Shown here in pieces: positions 32,363 through 42,199 of a DNA stretch of 64,000 nucleotides. A program made the translations under genes and the position numbers. Every line of letters begins with the position of its first letter. Within the stretch, counting starts at the first letter, position 1. This DNA comes from Agapetus fuscipes (taxonomy: Eukaryota > Arthropoda > Insecta > Trichoptera > Glossosomatidae). The stretch lies in the NCBI GenBank assembly GCA_951799405.1, contig OX637344.1, forward strand, positions 1,116,001-1,180,000. Reading direction: 5' to 3'. The notes beneath the pieces are model-generated. The model was not told where the DNA came from. It saw nothing but the letters and a program-made list of their open reading frames with translations, and made no database searches.

Positions 32363-33318
32363 ATGATTATTTGATTAGATATTAGATTATTTATTTGTCT
32401 ATACTCTATGCACGCGCCTGACCGATAGGTAACGATAAGCCTACCGACTAGAGGGTGATGAAAGATGAAATAATTTGTCTTGCATTTAAGAACAAACTTT
32501 AAAAACATTTAAATTTTCAAGTCAACCGATCTGTAAAAGCACCTACAGGAGAATGGCTTTTCCGAAGAGAAAAACCGAAGACGAACAAAAAATAAAGCGT
32601 CAGAGAATTGGGGCAGCCGCTTGAACCCAGTAATTTGACAATGTCCTTCGGAAAATTTATTCATAGGCGCTGAGGAATGACAAAGGAAGCCCCGCGCTCT
32701 CAGAGTCAAACGAACCATTTTTCATCTCTCGAACTAGATCCGGGAAAATAAGAAAAATGGGCGCATTCTAAATGAAGACCTGACAGGACGGTCTAGAGTG
32801 GGAGGTGAGTGGGAGGGGGGAGGGGTGGGTGATAATGATTGGGTGCCACTTATAGCAGTTCATGAAAGTAATGTCATGCAAAAAAGATTTTTTCTTTTCA
32901 TAAAAAAAGTAACATTTTAATCGCGTTTGAAAACAGGGTCGTATAAAAGTCAGTCATTAATCAAAGAAAAAAAATGCTTTTAATTTTTCTGAGCAACCCT
33001 AGTTCAAAGTTTTTTTTTTCAAAACGTGTTTGGCTACAAAAAAATTAGACGAGAAGACAATAAAAGTAGGTACTTGAAAGCTCTATAAAAGTTGTAAGGT
33101 TTTTTTTTTTTTTTGGCTGAATTGTTCCTTGGAAAAGTCTTGATGACCAATCACTTCACCTCACTCACCTCTTCGCCCAATCAAAAGGACAAGCGCCTTT
33201 GTAGGCATGCATTTCATATGAATTTCAATTGTTCATACAATTAATTGAAATAAAAAATGCAGAATTTTTCTATACCGTCTTTTCGTAACTATAGTCTGCT
33301 CAAAGGCGCTTCATACGT
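32363..33318. other. No recognised gene
   Basis: Contains a G-quadruplex-type tract (32800-32829) and an open 69-residue antisense frame at 32509-32718 without recognisable similarity. Bracketed by the two inverted MITE-E copies. Confidence 0.4.
32800..32829 (+). other. G-quadruplex-type motif
   Basis: Runs GGG, GGG, GGGGGG, GGGG, GGG within 30 bp, loops up to 7 bp. Confidence 0.6.
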
Positions 33319-33567
33319 AACTGTACCCTTAGTACGAGTTGCAAAACTTGAGAAAAGTAAAGTTTACGGAAAATATTAAACAGCGATTTCTCCCAAAATC
33401 TGCCGTTTATGTTTCTTACACTGTATGGTCTTAGCAAAAGAGTTACAGTGATGAAGAAAATCAAGTTGAAACAAACAAAAACGGCAGATTATAGGGGAAA
33501 CACTCTTTAATAATTGCCGTAAACTTTACATTACTCAAGTTTTGCAACTCGTACTAAGGGTACAGTT
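33319..33567. mobile_element. MITE family E, copy 2, perfect TIRs
   Basis: 34-bp terminal inverted repeats identical at both ends: 33319-33352 begins AACTGTACCCTTAGTACGAG and 33534-33567 ends CTCGTACTAAGGGTACAGTT. The interior matches copy 1 in inverse orientation. Confidence 0.9.
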
Positions 33568-33571
33568 GGAT

Positions 33572-33795
33572 TTTTAGGCTCCACTCAATCACCACAGAAG
33601 GACATAGTGTGATCCTGGAAATAGGTGTGTCTTGAGGCTTCTTCTGAATCCTGCTTCTGTCGGGGACTCCCTCAGATATGTGCGCAGCGCGTTCCAGACC
33701 ACCGGTGCCGCTGTGCAAAAAGCACGGTCTCCAAAGACTGAAAAGTATCGACCTTTTTGCGATCTGTAGGAGAGTCTGTAGAAGAGTCTTGCTCG
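33572..33795 (-). pseudogene. LINE polymerase C-terminus, LINE-gamma-like
   Basis: Minus-strand frame: FGDRAFCTAAPVVWNALR, ESPTEAGFRRSLKTHLFPG. Same WN-L / F+..LKTHLF ending as LINE-gamma but a different lineage. It directly abuts MITE-E copy 2. Confidence 0.75.
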
Positions 33796-33862
33796 AGTCA
33801 AACATATATAAACAAACATATACATACATATCTTTGAAACATAAATTATAGCTAAAGACGTG

Positions 33863-34446
33863 TATATGTTGCTAGAATAGATGGATGTCGTGGTAGAGGA
33901 AGACCGAGAAAAGTATGGAAGGATCAAATCTCTGAAATAGCGAATGAATGGGATATCCAGAGTCATAATAAAAGGAGGACTTGTATGAAAAAGGTTATGA
34001 CTCTGGATGAAATGAAAGAAGTATGCAAGGACAGGAAGAAGTGGCGGCTAATCTGCAATGTTGATATCTAATGTTGGTGTATTCATTTGCTACATTTTTG
34101 CATAGGAAATTTTTGACTTTTTTTTGTATAGATTTCTTTGTAAGGTTTTGTTCTTTTTTATATTTAAATGTAATTTATTATTCATATTCCTTGACTTATA
34201 GGTTGGTATGAGGCTGACCACCCATACTGTAATAAATGGTTCACTTTGCCAATGTCACCCCTGTTTCAGGGAAGGTCGGCAAAAGTTGTGGGGCTTATGT
34301 TCATTTGAGGTTTGGATTTTATTTGTAAGTACGCATTCAGCATTTGTAAGCGCGAACTACACTTGTTGGTTTGTGGGCGTACATCTGAGAGCTTTAAATG
34401 AATATATCCTTGCAACTTAGATTATAGATTATAGATTATAGATTAT
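33863..34446 (+). mobile_element. LINE-alpha 3' end plus SINE-A, one insertion
   Basis: 5'-truncated LINE-alpha (RGRPRKVWKDQISEI, CKDRKKWRLIC; stop at 34069-34071), its 3' UTR, then a complete SINE-A from ~34192 with TATAGAT-type tail. The whole unit is bracketed by AGACGTG at 33856-33862 and 34447-34453, a 7-bp target duplication. This shows that LINE 3' UTR and SINE-A were reverse transcribed together. Confidence 0.9.
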
Positions 34447-34670
34447 AGACGTGCTTGTGAACGATCCCTTACAAAATCAGACTAGCATATTTGGAACCGA
34501 ATAACGTTGGTTCGAATCTTGCGTCTAGCCCACTTGACCATAACTTCGACCCTGGTTCAACATATGCCATTGTATGTACACGAGCTTCTGTTTTTGCATG
34601 AAGACAACTGGCCAGGAAAAATAGGTTGGTGGATTGCATTCCTTTCCACAAATCTATTAAAAAAAAATGC
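34447..34670 (+). mobile_element. SINE-D copy
   Basis: Head with AACGTTGGTTCGAATCTTGC (B box), then GACCCTGGTTCAACATATG and CTGGCCAGGAAAAATAGGTT, ending ACAAATCTATTAAAAAAAAA. LINE-alpha integrated in its 5' head. Confidence 0.75.
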
Positions 34671-34730
34671 CTGCTAAAAATTATGACATTGTATTTATCA
34701 AGTCGATGCAAAACAAAATATTAAAACTAC

Positions 34731-34903
34731 GAAATGAAAGAATTGGATATACAAAGTGAGCGTAAAAGAAGAAAATGCATGAACAAGGTGATGGATATGA
34801 ATGAATTGGAAGAGGTATGTAAGGATAGGAAAAAATGGAGGCAGCTCTGCAGAGGCTCTGGCCACCCCTAGCGGAATGGCGACAGAGTTACAGTTACAGT
34901 TAC
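34731..34903 (+). pseudogene. LINE-beta 3' end
   Basis: Codes for a remnant of SERKRRKCMNKVMDMNEL and CKDRKKWRQLCRGSG, then GCGGAATGGCGACAGAG and (TTACAG)n. Confidence 0.8.
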
Positions 34904-35039
34904 GAATCAATTGAAAAATAATACGTCGCTTTCAAGGTTTTTTATTGCGCAATTCATAAGCCAGTCACAAAAGCCGCGGAATATAAAATAGTTTCACATT
35001 TCAATGGGCCAGACGGCAATCCATCACAGAATTATGACG

Positions 35040-35235
35040 AGTGTCGGCTAAATGGTGCCGTTGCACCTCTCTCACCCCCCTTCCTCTCTTTCACACTCCC
35101 GAGCGCCCCCGAAAACCCCCGAGCTCTCTCCATCCACCCCCGAAGATTGTCTGCGGGATGCGCTTAATTGCGCGACGGGGTTGCCATGGTTACGGGGGTG
35201 TTGCTAGAGCGAGACAACAGGGGTGACAGAAAAAA
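35040..35235. promoter_or_regulatory. GC-rich island
   Basis: About 200 bp of C/G-rich, CpG-containing sequence in an AT-rich setting (CGAGCGCCCCCGAAAACCCC; GCGCTTAATTGCGCGAC). The 61-residue frame across it is proline-rich and unlikely to be a gene. Possible promoter or enhancer; inference only. Confidence 0.35.
35180..35193. promoter_or_regulatory. X-box-like (RFX) palindrome
   Basis: GTTGCCATGGTTAC closely matches the bipartite RFX consensus (GTTGCCATGGCAAC), with one half perfect. RFX factors bind such sites upstream of ciliary genes in animals. No adjacent gene is identified here. Confidence 0.4.
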
Positions 35236-35384
35236 AACAACTTGCATACTTGACGTTTTTTTTGCGTTTAAATTTTCTACGACAAAAAATGTCATTGAAC
35301 CGTATTCGTTCAATAGAAAACAAACTTAAGTATCAGTTTTATTTTCATGAAAAAAAAAATGGTATACTGCAAACACTTTGTTGA

Positions 35385-35558
35385 GGCGGAAGGTGTTGCA
35401 AAGTTTATGTTCACGTGAGGTTTGGTCTATTTTGTATGCACACAAAAAATATAAGATTAAATACACGTGCAGCATGGGTAAGCGCAAATTTACACGTTCT
35501 CGTTTGTGGGCATGCATTAAATACGAGCCTCAAATGCCAATATATCTTTGAAAATTAA
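35385..35558 (+). mobile_element. SINE-A, divergent subfamily
   Basis: GGAAGGTGTTGCAAAGTTTA, TTCACGTGAGGTTTGGTC, TGTGGGCATGCATTAAATAC; same subfamily as 36.2, 44.1 and 47.2 kb. Confidence 0.7.
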
Positions 35559-35589
35559 AGTACCTATATATCGTCTATATGTCCTCTCC

Positions 35590-35846
35590 CACCTGGCAAC
35601 CAGCTACCATACAATACCTGGAGAGCCCTCAACAGACTCAGGACTTGGGTGACAAGGTGCAGGACAAACCTTCAGAGGTGGGGCCTGCTGGACCGTAGAC
35701 AGGACACCCTGTGCGACTGCGGGGATATCCAGGACTCGGCGCATATGTTGGTGTGCCCCTTAATTGGTGAAAGATGCACACTGACGGACCTGCTTCAAGG
35801 AAACGACAATGCAGTGGCTGCCGCTAGTCACTGGAGATACTGAGCA
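35590..35846 (+). pseudogene. LINE polymerase C-terminus with CDCG motif
   Basis: Reads YNTWRALNRLRTWVTRC, then NLQRWGLLDRR, TLCDCGDIQDSAHMLVCP, ending SHWRY. The R-LNRLR...C...CDCG....H.L.CP array is the zinc-binding-like C-terminus found in several insect and other metazoan non-LTR elements. Frame open to a stop at 35843. Confidence 0.78.
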
Positions 35847-36114
35847 TAGGTGGTTATGGACACGTAAAGTAAGTCTATATGTCGTACAGTAAGTACTTCA
35901 TAATGAATTACAGCTGGCAATGTAAGACCTTAAATTTTAATACTGTTTTTACTTAGTGTATAGATACGATACTTTCTACCCTCAGCTCTTTAACTTCCAG
36001 TTTTTCCACCCCCGGGATTTGAACAACGGGACTTTGTGTCGCAGCCACCATTCACCATCTCCCATTCTCTCTTCCACCCTTATACGCTGCGCCACTTTTC
36101 AATTTGCGTGTCTC

Positions 36115-36172
36115 CTCATCGTCGCCCCAGTGCTTGTTTGGCTTATCTACCGTTTTATTCAAAGACGCTCCT
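36115..36172. mobile_element. MITE family F end fragment
   Basis: CCCCAGTGCTTGTTTGGCTT, ATCTACCGTTTTATTCAAAG. Confidence 0.6.
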
Positions 36173-36321
36173 TGACTGATCGGTAAGTATGTATAAGGCT
36201 AACCCCACGTGCTGTAAAAATTGGTTCACTTTTTCCAGTGCCATTCCAGATTCAGGGAAAGGCCGCAGGAGTTGCAAGGTGTATGTTCATGTGAGGCTTT
36301 GTTTATTTATATGTACACATG

Positions 36322-36577
36322 ATTCCTTGACTTATAGGTTGGTATGAGGCTGACCACCCATACTGTAAAAAATGGTTCACTTTGCCAATGTCACCCCTGT
36401 TTCAGGGAAGGTCGGCAAAAGTTGTGGGGCTTATGTTCATTTGAGGTTTGGATTTTATTTGTAAGTACACATTCAGCATTTGTAAGCGCGAACTACACTT
36501 GTTGGTTTGTGGGCATACATCTGAGAGCTTTAAATGAATATATCCTTGCAACTTAGATTATAGATTATAGATTATAG
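36322..36577 (+). mobile_element. SINE-A copy, full length
   Basis: Nearly identical to the LINE-alpha-linked copies at 19.6 and 34.2 kb, but no LINE-alpha sequence precedes it. Confidence 0.9.
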
Positions 36578-36578
36578 A

Positions 36579-36873
36579 TGGTTTGGGCATGTGGAAAGAA
36601 TGAATGATGGTAGACTGATGAAGTATAAATAGAAAGGAAGTGCGTTCAAGGAAAAAGATGTAAGGGACGACCGAGAAAGTATGGAGTGATCAGATTGAGG
36701 AGATTGTGAAAGAATAAGATGTATAAAGTAAGCGTAAAAGAAGAAAATGCATGAAAAAGGTGATGAGTATGAATGAATTGAAAGAGGTATGTCAGGAAAG
36801 AAAAAAAAAGAGGGAGCTCTGCAGAGGCTCAGACCATACCTAGCGGAATGGTGACAGAGTTAGAGTTACAGTT
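36579..36873 (+). pseudogene. LINE-beta 3' end, several lesions
   Basis: GATGGTTTGGGCATGTGGAA, CGACCGAGAAAGTATGGAGT, then GCGGAATGGTGACAGAG and (GTTACA)n. Frameshifts relative to the copy at 38.7 kb. Confidence 0.75.
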
Positions 36874-37096
36874 ACATATGCGGAATGTGTAGGCGCTAAC
36901 GTACATGTCCCTGCATGTGGGCATGCCTTTAATATGAGCCTTCAATGTTAACATATCTTTGCAGCTTAGATTATAGATTATAGACGACCCAGATATGAAA
37001 TTGTCTATAGAATGACAATCTGAGCTAAGAAAAGAACGTTAAACACGATAATGTGAGAGTTTTTATACAATCTGTCCTAAATCAATTTCAAACATT

Positions 37097-37668
37097 CATT
37101 AGACACGCAGTCCAATGATAACGCTTCGGACTCGTAAATGGAAGGTCGTGAGCTGGAATTCCGGCGAAGCACAAAAACCATTTTTATTTTCAAATATGCT
37201 CTTTGCTGGTTTGAAAAATTCATATACCTATCTTTACCAAAGACCGTTCACTAAAGGTCCATCCAGCCTTACAGCAACTTGGTCTTCCTTGAGAGCTGGC
37301 GCTTTCTATAGCAACGACCAAGCTCACAGGGGACTCTTGAAGTGTCTAAATCTAAATCTAAATCTAAGCTGCAAAGATATGTATAATTTGAGATTCATAT
37401 TAAATGCATTCCCACAAGCAGACATGCATAATTTCGCGCTTACACATGCCGCATGTGGACCTACAATATAAAAAACCCCAATCTCAAATGAACATAAGCC
37501 CTGCAACTCTTGCCGACCTTCCCTGAAGCAGGGGTGACATTGGCAAAGTGAACCATTTTTTACAGTATGGGTGGTCAGCCGCATACCAACCTATCAGTCA
37601 AGGAGTGGTTCACACAAAAACAGCGATCATCAAATAAAGAATCCTAACATTATTATTATTTATTGGAC
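37097..37668 (+). mobile_element. SINE-C copy split by SINE-A
   Basis: 37097-37344 (GGACTCGTAAATGGAAGGTC to CTCTTGAAGTG) and 37604-37668 (GGTTCACACAAAAACAGCG to ATTATTATTATTTATTGG). Head B box degraded (TGAGCTGGAATTCCGGCG). Confidence 0.85.
37345..37603 (-). mobile_element. SINE-A copy nested in SINE-C
   Basis: (TCTAAA)n tail then AGCTGCAAAGATATGTATAA to CCTATCAGTCAAGGAG. Confidence 0.9.
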
Positions 37669-37901
37669 TAGTAGCCATACAAACATTGCTCATGTGAAAT
37701 TTCCTCTGTTGGAGATAGGCCAAACAAACACTGCACGAAAGGGACGTTATGGCATCCAGCATGGCAAACATTCCCTTTCTTCCTTCGCCCTGATGGTGAT
37801 TTATTATTTATTAAAGGAATAACTCACCTGGATTTTCGCTGCAGTTGTTTATTATGTATGAATACATCCACAAAATAAATAGCTTTGAAGAAATAACATA
37901 C

Positions 37902-38441
37902 TGTTATGAATGTATAGGTTCATGCCTGCGTGCTGTTGTGATTGTGTGCCTAGGCGTGCTTACTTTCTGAGTATGTGTGTGTGTATACGATTTGATACTT
38001 TAAACTGTTGGTACTTCTCGCACTCTCTGGAAACATCTATTCTAGAGGTGTCTCGAACACGCGAGAATAGGCTTTAGTCACATAAATATAGGCTGCGGTT
38101 CTGTGGAGCTACGCTCAAGCCGTGAAACCGCCAATACAGAAGTTACAGAGTGAACCACATGTAATCGATTTGCTAAAAAATATTTTTTTAAGGAATCCTG
38201 TATGGTAGGCTCCCCAACTCTTGAAAGTCTTGGGGGTCTATGTCACCCTGGAAGGGTGCCGCAGAGGTGTTGCTTGAGTTCCTGCTTCTGTCGTGAGGCG
38301 CTGCAAGGAAGTGGTGATTGATGTTGGTTTTGAATAAAACCGGATTAAATTGGAAAGGGAACACAGATAGTGGTAGATCATTCCAAAAAAAAAAAATTAA
38401 CTGCAATTTTATTAAAAATGAACCCGAAATAAATCATAACA
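37902..38441 (+). mobile_element. Solo LTR, TGTTATG...CATAACA
   Basis: Begins TGTTATGAATGTATAGG and ends AAATAAATCATAACA; flanked by ATAC at 37898-37901 and 38442-38445 (4-bp target duplication). Contains a TATA-like CACATAAATATAGG near 38080 and AATAAA near the end. About 218 bp is a later LINE insertion (38178-38395), leaving an LTR of ~320 bp. 4-bp duplications suit Ty3/Gypsy-type elements; no internal region remains. Confidence 0.8.
38178..38395 (-). pseudogene. LINE polymerase C-terminal fragment inside the LTR
   Basis: Minus-strand frame FFWNDLPLSVFPFQFNPVLF, KTNINHHFL; a WNDLP motif as in LINE-gamma-type C-termini. Confidence 0.5.
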
Positions 38442-38548
38442 ATACCTACTGTAACGAATATTAAGTTGTGTGTTGCGGATTGCTTGTGTTAGTTTCTGTC
38501 AAGTCTCTCAAGAAATAAATAGACGTTTGGTACTTATAAGGATTTGCA

Positions 38549-39533
38549 ATTGGTCGAGTCTGATCTGACTGACTGTAACTGTAATTCTAACTCTGTCACC
38601 ATTCCGCTAGGGGGGGCCAGAGCCTCTGCAGGATTGCCTCCATTTTTTCCTATCCTGACATACCTCATTCAATTCATTCATATCCATCACCGTTTTTTAT
38701 GCATTTTCTTCTTTTACGCTCACTTTGTATATCCCATTCTTTCACAATCTCCTCAAACTGATCACTCCATACTTTTCTGGGTCGTCCCTTCCCTCTTTTT
38801 CCTTTCACGCTTTCTTTGTATACATACTTTGTCAGTCTACCATCATTCATTCTTTCCACATGCCCAAACCATCTCATCACATTCTTTTGTACCTACTTTT
38901 GTACCTCTTCAACCAAACCAAACACTGTCACATAACTCCGCTTTTAGAGCGACTCCACTGGCTGAGGTTTCCTCAACGCGTCAAATTTAAACTTGGACTT
39001 ATCACATACAAAGCTCTCTATGATGCAGCTCCTTTCTACATCCAAGAGCTGATTGTCTCAAAAGTCCTGGGCTCAAGGGAGCAAACACTAAGATCAGCAG
39101 AGAACGGAGCGGAAACCCTGCTAAATGAACCTAGAAGAAAAATTGCCACTGTTTTCGGAGACCGTGCTTTTGCAGTGGCCGGCCCTGCGACCTGGAATCA
39201 ACTACCACCAGAAATCCGGAGGTCTAAGACGATTGAGGACCTAAAGAGGAGGATGAAGACATTTTTCTTCGCCCAATAAAAAACTAAGCGCCCTTGGAGT
39301 GACATTGAGTTACGAAACGGCGCTTATAAGGAAATCATCATAATCATAATCATAATCATAACTTTCACATCCTCTTTCAAATTACATTCTTTTTTTACCC
39401 ATTCATTCTTAACTCTATTCCTCAGAGTTTTTCCTGTCATGCTTTTCAAATGCTTCATTTCCAACGTACATGCTTACTCATTTCGCTATCGATCACTGTC
39501 CATGCTTCACTTCCATACATCAAAGTAAAAAAG
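38549..39533 (-). pseudogene. LINE-beta C-terminus and 3' end, split by LINE-gamma
   Basis: Minus strand: 39533-39363 encodes relics of LMYGSEAWTV, KSMTGKTLRNRVKNEW and KECNLKEDVK. After the LINE-gamma insertion, 38885-38549 gives MMRWFGHVERMNDGRL, KRGKGRPRKVWSDQFEEI, SERKRRKCIKN and the GCGGAATGGTGACAGAG end with TTACAGTTACAG. Frame broken in several places. Confidence 0.82.
38886..39363 (+). pseudogene. LINE-gamma C-terminus and 3' UTR
   Basis: Open to 39279: ITPLLERLHWLRFPQRVKFK, GSREQTLRSAENGAETLL, FGDRAFAVAGPATWNQLPP, LKRRMKTFFFAQ. The 3' UTR GCGCCCTTGGAGTGACATTG, TTACGAAACGGCGCTTATAA ends in (ATAATC)n. Inserted in LINE-beta. Confidence 0.88.
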
Positions 39534-39867
39534 TATGGAATATACATCTATATATATGGAATATATACTGAAAAACTAACTATCGGAAAATTTGCCATAC
39601 AATTAAACCCTTATACGAGTATTTAATTCATAGATCTTTTACTAGCGTAGTGTAAAGCTTTCTAGAATGATTCAACTTGTTTCATATTCCTTTGCACGAC
39701 ATTTTTACACTCCATTAAACCATAGGGGTTCATTTCCTCTGCAGCAGCGGTACAAATTCAACTTTGATTGTACAAATTCCGTCATACATTACAAGCACAA
39801 AAGGGCTTAATTGAGTACAATGTGTGCAAGCCAATCTCGCCTCGCAATCACAAACCAATAAATACAT

Positions 39868-40015
39868 CATGTCGATCGTAATTCCAAACACTAAACTCCC
39901 ATGTTATTCTGTACAAACTTTGTGTTTTAACTTATCCGTAGAGTTTTATCGGAAATGTATGAAAACTAAAACGTTCATTGAAGGCGCTGTTCTAGTTCAC
40001 GTGAATTTTTGGTAA
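39868..40015. repeat. Dispersed repeat H copy
   Basis: CAAACACTAAACTCCCATG, AATGTATGAAAACTAAAACG, GAAGGCGCTGTTCTAG; like the 46.1-kb units. Confidence 0.5.
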
Positions 40016-40095
40016 AATAAACATCTTTAGTTTTAGCTTACTTCTGAACTGGTAAGTAAATGGAGCTACAATGTCAAATTTACTTCCAGGAAGGC

Positions 40096-40224
40096 TTTCA
40101 ACTGAATTGGTTGGCGTAAGGCCGGCCCCCTTACCTGTAAAAATAAATAGGTTCAACTCGCCACATGCGACCCCTTCGGGGATAACGCGGCAAGAAGTTA
40201 CACTATATGTGTAGCTTAGTTGCG
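40096..40224 (+). mobile_element. SINE-B 3' part
   Basis: TTCAACTGAATTGGTTGGCG to TATATGTGTAGCTTAGTTGC. Confidence 0.85.
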
Positions 40225-40362
40225 GAAGGCTTCAAAGCATATGAGGGTGAAAGTAGTACTTGACTCCTGTAGTTCTTGGTTACCATCTGAAACATCATAT
40301 TTGCATCGTAGAATTCAAAGTTACTACGACGATATAGTAGATGAAATATATGTCGAAAGAAG

Positions 40363-40686
40363 CAACGCAACTAAGCTACACATAAATTGCAACTTATTTC
40401 CAGGTCATCCCCCAAGGGTTTCGCATGTGGCGAGTGGAACCTATTTATTTTTAGAGATAAGGGCGCCGGTCTTACGCCAACCATTTCAGTTGAAGTGAGG
40501 GCTTTCCAGCTCTGCCGTGGGAGCAGGTACTCAATTCTTGTGAAGGCTAAGTTAATCTTGCAGGTATTCTATTTTGGAGTTTGAAATAAGCACCGAAACG
40601 GAAAATCGTTTCTGACACCCTCCGGTGGGATTCAAACCCGAACTCACGGAAATGCAAGCATTCTATCAAATGAGCTTTCGACCGGA
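40363..40686 (-). mobile_element. SINE-B copy, full length
   Basis: AACGCAACTAAGCTACACAT to ATGAGCTTTCGACCGGAC; the head has lost a few bases near CTCACGGAAATGC. Confidence 0.88.
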
Positions 40687-40950
40687 CAAAAAAAAGCAAA
40701 AACGTAAACTTTTTTTTGAAATGAGATATATATATGGAAACAAAGTAAATGATGTTATAATTTCCAATAATGAAACTCATTTTATCGTTTTTTTTAGATT
40801 AACGGCTTTATAAAACGTAGGCTATGACTATGTCTACGATTCATATTAAAAAAATCTAGATTAGAAATGAATAAGAAATCTACGCACGAATAGTGAAGAG
40901 AAAAATGTGAAATAATACAATTCAAAAATAAAATAATGTAATTATTTAGC

Positions 40951-40997
40951 CATCTGAGGATGCAAGCGGATTTTTGCAATATTGTGTCGTCAAGCGG
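40951..40997 (+). repeat. Decayed copy of the 2.3-kb hairpin arm
   Basis: CCATCTGAGGATGCAAGCGG, ATTTTTGCAATATTGTG. Keeps the stem II outline of the hammerhead-like motif but has lost GAAA. Confidence 0.45.
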
Positions 40998-41140
40998 CCT
41001 GGTTGTTAGGGAATATCTACAAATATTTGATATCTGTCATTAAGTAATACGCATATTCGCCGAGAAAAAAGTTCAGAATTTTAAAATGTTTGGACCTCTT
41101 ATGAGTTATTAAAGTGTACAAAATATAAATCCAGCGAAGT

Positions 41141-41233
41141 CATGTCAGGATAGGAAAAAATGGAGGCAGCTCTGCAGAGGCTCTGGCCACCCCTAGCGGA
41201 ATGGCGACAGAGTTACATTTACGGTACAGTTAC
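41141..41233 (+). pseudogene. LINE-beta 3' end, short
   Basis: AGGATAGGAAAAAATGGAGG, GCTCTGGCCACCCCTAGCGG, GACAGAGTTACATTTACGG. Confidence 0.75.
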
Positions 41234-41699
41234 ATGCTGTAAGATTTCAGACGTAAATAATTTTAATGAGTCAAAACTTACACATAGATTATAAGTTGTA
41301 ATACTCGTAACAAATATTGAAGAAATTATTTAATTTCATTTCAAAGTTACACAATACAATGACAGTCTTCGCGGCAGTTGATAACAACAAACGGGCCAAA
41401 TAAATATGGCAAACGAAACGAGCAGCCAAGATTTCCACGAAGCAAGTTTCGCGAGTCGACAATGGAGAATTATTTTAATTAAATTTCTTGTTATTTAGAT
41501 GTAAACCGGCAGCCTAGGCTCATTGTTATTATTCGCAACTCAAAACTCTCCATACATCTCAAATGCTAGAAGGTTCTGTATATAACACATAGAACCTCAA
41601 TAGTAATTTGATTTGGTGTCCGCACGAGTCATTTTCTACAACAACAACAAAACTGGTGACAGCCAACTATCGCTTGGTAAGAATGAGATCGAAAATAAA

Positions 41700-42199
41700 A
41701 CGCAACTAAGCCACACACATAGTGTAACGCGTGAGGCGAGTTAATCTATTCAATATTATAGGAAAGGGGACCGGTTACGCTAACAACAGAAGTGGGGGTT
41801 TCCCAGCTCGCGAAGGAGCTAGAACTCATTATTTTAGAAGGCTTATTGAAGGTTCACTTTGCCAATGTCACCCCTGTTTCAGGGAAGGACGACAAGAGTT
41901 GCAGGGTGTATGCCCATTTGAGATTTGGTTTTTATGTTGAGGGTTCACATGAGGCATGTGCAAGCGTGAACTTTTACGTGTCTGGTTGTGGGAATGCATG
42001 TTATGTGAATCTCTAATGTTACATATCTTTGCAACTTAGATTAGATTAGATTAGATATCAAACTACATATATCGGTATTTTATTTTGAGTTTTAAATGAA
42101 TACCGAAACGGGAAATTGTTTTCAAATACCCTCGTTGGGATTCGGACGCGAGGTCTCTGCATGGAAAGCAAGCACTCTGCCAACTGAACTATCGACCGA
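41700..42199 (-). mobile_element. SINE-B copy split by SINE-A
   Basis: Body 41700-41847 and middle plus head 42057-42199 (CGGTATTTTATTTTGAG, CAACTGAACTATCGACCG). Confidence 0.85.
41848..42056 (+). mobile_element. SINE-A nested in SINE-B
   Basis: GGTTCACTTTGCCAATGTCA to TTGCAACTTAGATTAGATTA; 5' truncated. Confidence 0.88.

Larger units (their letters stand above)
36168..36984 (+). mobile_element. SINE-A (divergent subfamily) split by a 552-bp insertion
   Basis: 5' part 36168-36321 (CTCCTTGACTGATCGGTAAG) and 3' part 36874-36984 (ATGCGGAATGTGTAGGCGC to a TATAGAT tail). The gap holds SINE-A 36322-36577 and a LINE-beta fragment. Confidence 0.82.
36985..37780. mobile_element. MITE family F copy (reverse) split by SINEs
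   Basis: Segments 36985-37096 (GACAATCTGAGCTAAGAAAA) and 37669-37780 (CAAACATTGCTCATGTGAAA, GGCCAAACAAACACTGCACG) are joined by the F consensus; a SINE-C with a nested SINE-A lies between them. Confidence 0.7.

Noticed and set aside
35041..35226. 61-residue proline/arginine-rich frame
   Set aside because: Explained by GC-rich composition of the island; no homology recognised.
41630..41680. LTR end with primer-binding-site-like CTGGTGACAGCCAACT
   Set aside because: Suggestive of a retrotransposon leader, but no LTR start, duplication or second copy was found.
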